Assembly (NCBI RefSeq): GCF_910592395.1 | Contig: NC_088325.1 | Coordinates: 4,681,501 to 4,745,500 of the forward strand | Source of the DNA: Lineus longissimus | Lineage: Eukaryota > Nemertea > Pilidiophora > Heteronemertea > Lineidae | DNA: 64,000 nt | Reading direction: 5' to 3' | Shown here: piece by piece, positions 56,975-64,000 of the stretch | Numbering within the stretch: position 1 is the stretch's first letter | Layout of the letters: every line of letters begins with the position of its first letter | Program-made: the position numbers and the translations under genes | The notes under the pieces: model-generated | What the model was told of the DNA's origin: nothing | The model's database searches: none | The model's input: only the letters and a program-made list of their open reading frames with translations

Positions 56975-58683
56975 GTAAGCATCTTACAATTGTCATAAGT
57001 TATCATATAAACCTAACGTTGTTTATTTTTGTGATATCCTTCGATCTTTATTTCACTTCTTTCAGGTTAGTGGAAACACTAATCATGGTGAATGTATAAA
57101 AATTGAAAGAACTTGTTGGAGGAATGAGTTGCTATTGATACTGATTGATATTGGGGTTGTATCCTTGGAGAAGATTCTGCTATCACAAGAAAAACACGGT
57201 GAAGAAGTGTCCTAGGATAGGATGTCCGGGGAAAAAGGGATTTTATTATGGTTGAAGCTGTTGACGGTCATGGCCTCTATATAACCTACCATAATTCGTC
57301 AGAATACAATAGGGTCGGTCACTTTTTCGAGGGGGACATTTTCTACTTCTGCACCGGCCTGCACATTAATTTTGATCATGATATACCAGCTATTGCAGCA
57401 CTGGCCCAGCCACAGACATGATTGATCGTGTATGTAACGTGCTATCTTGGTCCTAATAGGCTTAATGGAAATGCATTGGAATTGCCAATAAAGTTGGTTT
57501 TTCGGGCGGGGTGTTAAAACATTGTCAACTCCCGTCTTCTGACACAGCTTCCTTATGTGTCAGGAGATTTACAGACAAAATTTAAATTGATTATATTCCT
57601 GACAGTCAGGCGAGCAACTGGTTAAATTTAAACTGGTAGTTGTCTACAGAATATTTGAGATACTCGCACAAGTTTGAGAGACGTTGATTTCGACCCGTTT
57701 CAACCAACAGGCAGAAAAAGTATTAAAAAACGCCCCCAATTGCCAAATTAGTAAAACTCTAAACTATGTTTTCGAAAACAGTTTCTTTGTATCTGTAGCT
57801 AGACTTGCCAAAGCAAATTGCTTTTTCAGTACCTCTCCAAATGTGGACTTGACATTTAAATGCATGACTCAAATTATGACCTCTTATTAAAAGCTAATTA
57901 ACTCGATTCTAATCGGTCAAAATTGATATTTCTTTTTGCAATTGGGAAGGTAAAGGTTGGAACTAAAACATACATTGAAATAAATAGATACCCTTTTGTG
58001 AATAAGATGTTATAGACATTCTTGTTGGAAGCGCAAACTTGATGTGTCATAGGTGAACCCGAGCCTTAAAGTGATACTATGATGTGATTTACAACTTTGC
58101 GGAAATACGTGCGTTTTTAATTGTTGATCACAAATGTAAAGCTCAAATTTTCCATTTTTGATTAGATTTATTATAAAATCGCTAAATGTAAACCACCGCG
58201 ACCGCGAAAATGTTCATGTTGTGACGTCATCAACGAAAACGGCATCGAAGCGAGCCGTCCGGGCGGGATTAAACCATCAATTCTAGAAAATGTGCATTTC
58301 GATTCGAAAACCTTACCGATTTATGAGAAAGTGACGTAGTCATTTGTCAAAAACAGCTAAAACATTATATGGTGAAATTTGACACGAGTTACCTTTTAAC
58401 AATTGTAGCAGAAAAGCCTGGCCAGAGCGATAAGGACGTCTTAAACTGAGGACCAACACAATGTCACAACAATGTCACAACCAGGACAATACTTATGGTC
58501 GATAATAGTCTCAGGACTATTGCGACGCTAGGACCTTTTTAGCTACAACACCATCTCTGGTGTTCCCTTTTCCAATACCAGGAGATGTGATATTATGAGT
58601 CTTGAGAATTGAACAATCTGACCATGGCAAACCACAAAAGACAAACTCTGGTTCTCTTTTAAATCATTTAATTTCTCTTCAGA
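56975..58683. other. No gene; holds the unbroken DIRS target repeat
   Basis: 57913-58036 is a paralogue of the DNA on both sides of the DIRS element (13830-13900 joined to 22607-22660). No further gene B exon with a domain could be found. The remainder shows nothing. Confidence 0.55.
57913..58036 (+). repeat. Paralogous empty site of the DIRS insertion
   Basis: 'CTTTTTGCAATTGGGAAGGTAAAG...AATAGAT' continues directly into 'ACCCTTTTGTGAATAAGATG'. In the filled site the same two halves are at 13900 and 22607. No base is gained or lost, which proves insertion without target duplication. Confidence 0.85.
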
Positions 58684-59040
58684 CTATCAACAGGCATAAA
58701 ATACATCGGTTACAGATTCTACAGTGGCGCAAGCATTCAATCAAGGGTTTTATACCAGTTTGGTAAAAAGACTGTGACTATTTCCCCCAATAATTCCCAA
58801 AAGTTACAACAGGTGATTTATGGCTGGATACAACCTCACGTCGATATCCTCCCCATTTATCAAGCGATAGAGTAAATCTAATAGCTCTTGTAAGAAGGCA
58901 ATCAAATCCTCCAATTCAAGAAAGGTGCCAATTACTACAATATCATCTGCATATATATGCACACTAGGTGCCTCCAATGGCACAAACTGCTGCGGCATTG
59001 TTATATATAGAATGCTAGGATGATAAATGAAATATGGGTT
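58684..59040 (-). pseudogene. LINE reverse transcriptase fragment
   Basis: 58804-58998 encodes 'LEAPSVHIYADDIVVIG', RT motif C (YADD) of a LINE, followed by about 45 residues including 'LIAFLQELLDLLYRLI' (the helix after motif C). Both ends run out within about 100 bp. No other RT motif is left. Confidence 0.65.
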
Positions 59041-59122
59041 GCACTTAGTTACTCTAGGTCAAAACACTTAGTTACTCTAAGTCAAAATATCAACTTGAAA
59101 ATGGCAAATTCTGCCACCTACC

Positions 59123-59611
59123 TGTTAGCCAGAAACAGTAGCAAAGCACTAAGATCAGGCTTGCATCTACCAATGTAGTGCGCACTGGTGCTTGCACAGC
59201 AGATTTACTTTGGTAAAATAAATCTTGCTAAAAATACGGTTGTCTCTTTTAGAGCTGTTAATTAGGCCATGTGTTCAGGCAATCTGAGGCTAACCAGGCT
59301 AATCAGGGTTTTATACAGCATCCACGGGGGTCACCCACGGGCTACAGACCATCGAAATGCTAACCAAAACAAACACGTTTTGAAACATGTGCAAACTTCA
59401 GGCACAAAATACAACTAATTCCCCCAAGTCACTGTGGTGATATTTGAATCTCCCGCCAATTTGTAACTGAGTTCATGTCACGCATGCGCAGAAGCTATGT
59501 AAACACTTCCGGAAAAGATGGAGTCGTAAATAAAGTAATTCATTTCATTTATTATGGAAATCAATCGTCATCTCCTTCAATCGAGCATCTCACGATAAAA
59601 GCAACACGACA
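59123..59611 (+). repeat. Probable 5' LTR of the Ty3 element
   Basis: Candidate ends are TGTTAG...ACGACA, with an AATAAA at about 59530, and the primer-binding site begins 3 nt further on. The 3' LTR is outside the window, so the left limit is unproven. Confidence 0.4.
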
Positions 59612-59614
59612 AAA

Positions 59615-59627
59615 TGGCGACGAGGAT
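59615..59627 (+). other. Primer-binding site, tRNA-Ser-like
   Basis: TGGCGACGAGGAT is complementary to the 3' end (...CCTCGTCG-CCA) of a eukaryotic tRNA-Ser(GCT). It is followed by 'TCGAAC', reminiscent of the T arm. It lies between the putative LTR and gag, where the minus-strand primer site is expected. Confidence 0.55.
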
Positions 59628-59817
59628 TCGAACTTTCCATGCAGGCCGTAGTGAAGCCGGTGAAATAAATGTATAGACTGTGAAAACCCCGTTTTGAACG
59701 AGTCGGTAAGCCGTTCAGAAACGTGCAAACCCCACACTGCCCACAGTGCATTTGACTGTACATGACTGTACATCCACGTAGTGCATTGAGACTGCATCAT
59801 CGTTCGTGAACTGAAGC

Positions 59818-62800
59818 ATGTCGATATCAGTAGGAGGCCTGCCCACGGTGGCGGAGTTCAGCACTGTTGGGGAGCCTGAGGCTTTGGCCCCTAAGTGGGA
59901 CCGCTGGGTCAAGGATTTCAAGCTCTACCTCGGTGCCGCCGGTGTCACAGATGCCGTACAGAAGAAGGCCCTCTTCCTACATGTGGCCGGTGCAGGGGTA
60001 CGGGACATCTTCTACACAAAGCCTGCCGCTGACCAGGGGGAGGATAAGGACTACGATATGGCCGTTAAATGCATGTCGGATCATTTCCAGCTGAAGAAGA
60101 ACGCGCCTATGTCCAGGCAGAAGTTTTACTCCACCAATCCAAAAGGGGGAGAGAACATTGATAGTTTCACAACAAGACTGAAAACACTTGTTAAAGACTG
60201 TGAATTCGGAGACGATGAATCTTTGAATCAGGTCAGGGACCGTGTGATGTTGTTCATAAAGAACAAATCACTGAAATCGAAGCTGTATCGGGAGGACAAG
60301 CTGACGTTGGAGAAGTTAGTAGAAATCGTGCGCTCCTACCACGACAAGGAGGCGCTTACCCTAGACTCCGGTACGACAACCAGCAGCAACGCAAACTTCG
60401 TTCAACGCAAGTCCGAGTCAAAGCCCAAATGTTATCGTTGTGACCTTCCGGGCCATCTGGCTAAGGATTGTCGGCGCTCGAAAGATCATGTATGCACGAA
60501 ATGCAACAAGAAAGGTCATTTCGAGGCTTGTTGCCATTCGAAATCGTCAGGCACAACAACAGTGCCTGCCCAGTCCAACCGCGGACGTGGGGGTCATCGT
60601 GGCCGTGGACGAGGCCGCGGTGGCAAAACGCGTCATTCAGTTCATGCAGTGGACACCAATAGCACTGCCGATGATAACAAACACCTCGCTGGTGCCACTT
60701 CATCGAGTGACGACGATGAATACTATGTGTTCCATGCCAGCGACAATCGTGTGGAGACATTCAGCGTCAAAATACATCAGTCGGACATTCCTGTGGTAAT
60801 AGATTCCGGTGCATCGTGCAACCTAATGGCTGAGTCGACCTTCAAGAAGATCAAGAGAGACAGTGAAGAAGACAGACGAACAGTGCCGTCACTCAGAGGA
60901 TGTGACACCAAGGTTTACACATATGGCTCAACAGAACCACTGGCTATTCTAGGTAAAACCGCACTAAGAATAGAAGTTGCGGAGACAGGCAGCACTGCCT
61001 ATGTCGAATTCTATGTAGTACCAGCCAGCCACCAGCCAGTATTGCTCAGCCGATCTGTATGTGTATCACTTGGTATCCTCAGGGTGGGACCTCCATCAAG
61101 TCCCAGGCACAGTGCACATTGTAATGATAACGATATTCTATCTAGGCTAAGGTGCAAGTACCCCTCGGTGTTTAAGGGCCTAGGTAAACTGAAGAATTAC
61201 CAGTTGAAGTTTCATATTGATCCAGATGTGAAACCGTCTGTGCAGCACAGACGCATTCCTTTCAATCTGAGAGACAAGGTAACTCAGAAACTAGATGAGT
61301 TGCTGAAGTTGGATGTCATTGAACCAGTAACTGGTCCAACTTCATGGGTGAATCCATTAGTGTCGGTCTTGAAGCCTAATGGTGACCTACGTCTATGCTT
61401 GGATATGAGAAGGGCCAACACCGCAATAAGAAGGGAGAAACACCCCGTGCCTACGGTTGAAGAAAGTTTGTCTGAAATATCAGGGGCCAAAGTTTTCTGT
61501 AAACTAGATTTGAACAGTGCATTTCACCAAGTGGAGTTGCACCCTGACAGCAGGGGCATTACCACTTTTTCAGGCCCAAGCTCGCTGTACAGATACAAGA
61601 GGTTGATTTTTGGGGCCAACATGGCCACAGAAAAGTTTCAACAGTTGATAGCACAGGTGTTGAAGGGTTGTCCGGGAGCCCACAACATACACGACGACAT
61701 CAGAGTTGTCGCAGATGACTATGCGCAGTTGTTTGAGAGAGTTGAGTTGGTGATTCAGCGTTTGGCTGAACATGGGTTGACATTGAATTTTCCAAAGTGT
61801 GCTGTTGGTGAGTCCATGGACTTCATGGGCCATGTCATGACTAGCAAGGGTTTGAAAGTAAGTGAGCAGAAAGTGTCTGCCATAGTGAAGGCTCCAAAGC
61901 CTGAGACCAAAGCTGAACTCAGAAGTTTTCTTGGTCTTGCTCAATTCTGCTCGAGATACATGAGAAATTTCTCTGTAATCACTGCTCCACTGTGGGAGCT
62001 TACTGGTTGTACAGCAGAGTGGAAATGGACATCAGTGCATGACAAAGCATTCAAAGAGACTAAAGATTGTCTAGTTTCAGCACCTTGCATGGCTTACTTC
62101 AAGCCAGGGGCTAAAACAAGAGTAGTAACGGATGCGGCACCCGTGGGTTTAGGGGCCATTCTCGAACAGCTTCAGCCTGATGGCCACTTCCATCCTGTTC
62201 ATTACCTGAGCAGGAAGTTGTCTGATTGTGAAAGTAGGTACTCACAATTTGAGAGAGAAGCCCTTGGTGTAAAATGGGCCTGCTCCAAGCTTGCGTTGTA
62301 TCTCACAGGATCTTCCTTTGAAATCCTCACCGACCACAAACCTCTACTGAAAGTGTTGGCGCCTAACTCCACACCACCTTCTGCTAGGATAGAACGTTGG
62401 CTACTTTACCTCCAACAGTTTAATTACACTATAAAGCACATAAAGGGGAGAGACAACTATGCTGATCCACTTAGCAGGTTACCCATTGAGGATAGTGTTG
62501 ATGTAGTTAGTGATGAGGCCAGAAGCGAAGACTTCGCGTTCTCTGTAGTAACTGAGAGTCTTCCTGGTGCCATGGGCATAAAGGAAATCGAGACTGAAAG
62601 TCTGAAAGACCCAGGTTTGAAATTGGTAGAGAGGGCTATTTTTACTGAAGACTGGCATGAGTTGAAACATGATCCCATCTACCACATCAGGGATGATTTC
62701 TGGGCATATGGTCATGTGATAATGAGGGGTAGAAAAATCTTCATCCCAGAGAGTCTACGCCCCAAAGTTATCAAACTAGGCCATAGTGGGCATCAAGGCA

Positions 62801-64000
62801 TGGTGAGAATGAAGAATAGGCTAAGAGAAAGAGTGTGGTGGCCAGGAATGGATAAGGATGTAGAAACATGTGTAAAACACTGCCATTTGTGCCAACTGGT
62901 GGGTTCAAGGCCCAGGCCGGTGCCAATCAGGCCTACTGCACTGCCTGAGGGCCCATGGTTTGACATAGCCATAGATCTGTTAGATATCTCCAATGGAGAC
63001 CATTTGCTTGTAATCACTGATTATTATAGTCGATGGCCTGAGATTGTGTTTCTGAAGAAGACAGATGCCACACGTGTGATCAGAGCTCTAGAATCGGTTT
63101 TCCTCACCCATGGAATTCCTTATTCAGTACGGTCAGACAATGGACCGCCTTTCAAATCACGTGAATTTGAAGCTTTCTTAGACTACCTAGACATTGATCA
63201 CAGGTGCAGCATACCTTACTTGCCTCAGAGCAATGGGAACGTCGAACGTGCAAATGAGACTTTGTTGAAAATCATTCGAATAGCGAAGCTTGAAGGGAAA
63301 GATTGGCGTAAAGAGGTTGAGAAATTCCTGTTTGACTATAGGACGACGCCACATACACAGACGGGTGTATCTCCAGCCAGAGCACTAATGGGTAGAGAGT
63401 TGAAATGTAGACTTCCAAAACTGAGGGTTGAGCCAAATAGAGAGGTTACTGAATCAGATTGGCAAGCAAAGTTTAGGGAGCGTGATGCAATCTCCAAACT
63501 TAGGCAGAAACAGTATGCGGACAGCCGTAGAAATGCTGAAATTTCTGAGTTGAAACCTGGTGACAAAGTGTTGCTCTTAGAAAATTTCCGTAAGAACAAG
63601 CTGATGCCTAATTATGAGGTTGAACCATATGAGATTGTTGAGAGAGTGAGCGGTGCTGTTTTGCTCAAGAATTCAAAAGGTGTAAAATTGAGAGCATTGA
63701 ACCATGTCAAGAAGTATCACTCAAGCATGTCTGAATCCAGTGTAACAGTGGACACAACTTCTGAGAGTTCTCAAATTCAATCTGGGGAATCTCCTAGAGA
63801 TTCAAACATCACTGGTGAAGTTAGAGTACAGGAGCGGCCTGAAGTCTCTGAGACTCAGAGCAGCCCTGAGCTGGTTTTGCATGAACCAGATTTGTCTCCT
63901 GTTGAGACAACAGTTGTCACAACCACTGAAACTGTGGACACTTCTGAGATCCCAGTTGCACCTCCTGAAAACTCTCAGACAGTTGAGCCTGTTGAACCAG
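59818..64000 (+). CDS. Ty3-type gag-pol polyprotein, single frame, runs off the window
   Basis: One open frame from the ATG at 59818 to the last base (1394 codons, no stop). Order: Gag with 'KWDRWVKDFKLYLGAAGV'. Two CCHC knuckles (C-Y-R-C-D-L-P-G-H-L-A-K-D-C and C-T-K-C-N-K-K-G-H-F-E-A-C-C, about residues 205-242). An Arg/Gly-rich linker. Protease D-S-G-A-S at residue 329. RT with 'FCKLDLNSAFHQVEL' and 'NIHDDIRVVA' (motif C, about residue 625). RNase H 'VVTDAAPVGLGAIL'. An HHCC zinc finger ('HSGHQG...CHLCQ', about 988-1025). Integrase D,D,E ('IAIDLLDI', 'VRSDNGPPF', 'NGNVERANETL'). A Ser/Glu-rich tail. Gag and pol share a frame with no shift or stop between them. All catalytic residues checked are present. 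Confidence 0.92.
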   Translation, partial: MSISVGGLPTVAEFSTVGEPEALAPKWDRWVKDFKLYLGAAGVTDAVQKKALFLHVAGAGVRDIFYTKPAADQGEDKDYDMAVKCMSDHFQLKKNAPMSRQKFYSTNPKGGENIDSFTTRLKTLVKDCEFGDDESLNQVRDRVMLFIKNKSLKSKLYREDKLTLEKLVEIVRSYHDKEALTLDSGTTTSSNANFVQRKSESKPKCYRCDLPGHLAKDCRRSKDHVCTKCNKKGHFEACCHSKSSGTTTVPAQSNRGRGGHRGRGRGRGGKTRHSVHAVDTNSTADDNKHLAGATSSSDDDEYYVFHASDNRVETFSVKIHQSDIPVVIDSGASCNLMAESTFKKIKRDSEEDRRTVPSLRGCDTKVYTYGSTEPLAILGKTALRIEVAETGSTAYVEFYVVPASHQPVLLSRSVCVSLGILRVGPPSSPRHSAHCNDNDILSRLRCKYPSVFKGLGKLKNYQLKFHIDPDVKPSVQHRRIPFNLRDKVTQKLDELLKLDVIEPVTGPTSWVNPLVSVLKPNGDLRLCLDMRRANTAIRREKHPVPTVEESLSEISGAKVFCKLDLNSAFHQVELHPDSRGITTFSGPSSLYRYKRLIFGANMATEKFQQLIAQVLKGCPGAHNIHDDIRVVADDYAQLFERVELVIQRLAEHGLTLNFPKCAVGESMDFMGHVMTSKGLKVSEQKVSAIVKAPKPETKAELRSFLGLAQFCSRYMRNFSVITAPLWELTGCTAEWKWTSVHDKAFKETKDCLVSAPCMAYFKPGAKTRVVTDAAPVGLGAILEQLQPDGHFHPVHYLSRKLSDCESRYSQFEREALGVKWACSKLALYLTGSSFEILTDHKPLLKVLAPNSTPPSARIERWLLYLQQFNYTIKHIKGRDNYADPLSRLPIEDSVDVVSDEARSEDFAFSVVTESLPGAMGIKEIETESLKDPGLKLVERAIFTEDWHELKHDPIYHIRDDFWAYGHVIMRGRKIFIPESLRPKVIKLGHSGHQGMVRMKNRLRERVWWPGMDKDVETCVKHCHLCQLVGSRPRPVPIRPTALPEGPWFDIAIDLLDISNGDHLLVITDYYSRWPEIVFLKKTDATRVIRALESVFLTHGIPYSVRSDNGPPFKSREFEAFLDYLDIDHRCSIPYLPQSNGNVERANETLLKIIRIAKLEGKDWRKEVEKFLFDYRTTPHTQTGVSPARALMGRELKCRLPKLRVEPNREVTESDWQAKFRERDAISKLRQKQYADSRRNAEISELKPGDKVLLLENFRKNKLMPNYEVEPYEIVERVSGAVLLKNSKGVKLRALNHVKKYHSSMSESSVTVDTTSESSQIQSGESPRDSNITGEVRVQERPEVSETQSSPELVLHEPDLSPVETTVVTTTETVDTSEIPVAPPENSQTVEPVEP

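Overview
The window looks like nuclear DNA of a marine invertebrate. It has intron-split Ig/FN3 receptor genes, a high load of several transposon classes, and interspersed repeats that begin with an 'AACAAGAGGCCC...GGGCCT...GCTCA' block or end in a GACGACG microsatellite plus an AGCTCACC...GGTGAGCT hairpin. I associate those repeats mainly with molluscs and similar marine invertebrates. The species cannot be fixed from sequence alone.

Layout. 1-4.8 kb: interspersed repeats and a 5'-truncated LINE (2.05-3.65 kb). 4.8-12.9 kb, minus strand: a complete seven-exon receptor gene ('gene A': signal peptide, Ig, Ig, FN3, FN3, transmembrane helix, 241-residue tail with an ITIM-like S-T-Y-A-N-L). Its seven exons sum to 2082 nt in perfect phase (693 residues). 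13.9-22.6 kb: a DIRS-type tyrosine-recombinase retrotransposon (gag, RT-RNase H, YR), with a textbook internal complementary region. Its pre-insertion site is preserved in a paralogous repeat at 57.9-58.0 kb. The element contains an inverted duplication that also copies about 0.8 kb of host flank. 23.6-40.7 kb: a 17.1-kb Polinton-like viral element with 532-bp inverted repeats and 6-bp ACCATG target duplications. 41.1-43.7 kb: a duplicate of the promoter, exon 1 and exon 2 of gene A, now a pseudogene. 43.7-53.4 kb: mostly repeats, nested Harbinger-like MITEs and a possible small spliced RNA. 53.4-57.0 kb, plus strand: three exons of a second Ig receptor ('gene B'), its second Ig domain split by an intron that holds a foldback element. 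59.1-64 kb: a Ty3-type LTR retrotransposon with one uninterrupted gag-pol frame, running off the window.

The most interesting object is the Polinton-like element. It carries an rve integrase, A32-like packaging ATPase, a probable major capsid protein and a penton-like minor capsid protein, several small membrane/coiled-coil proteins, an HNH endonuclease, a TFIIB-type zinc-ribbon protein, and a small possibly OB-fold protein encoded inside both terminal repeats. I see no protein-primed DNA polymerase B and no adenain-like protease. Its genes appear to use a two-class start signal. One class has an AACGTVTAYTTAA box 20-25 nt before ATG (termini and replication/nuclease genes). The other has only (A)AATAAATG fused to the start codon (virion genes), reminiscent of poxvirus late promoters. 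Palindromic hairpins sit at gene ends, as in Mimivirus-type 3' end formation. A GC-rich CTCGCTNCGCTCGT motif is scattered through the AT-rich element in intergenic DNA and in all three codon phases. The copy is dead or dying: a pogo-like MITE splits the capsid gene, a LINE splits a promoter box, and at least three genes carry a stop or frameshift.

Genes A, B and the pseudogene copy form a small, actively duplicating receptor cluster that transposable elements have repeatedly invaded.
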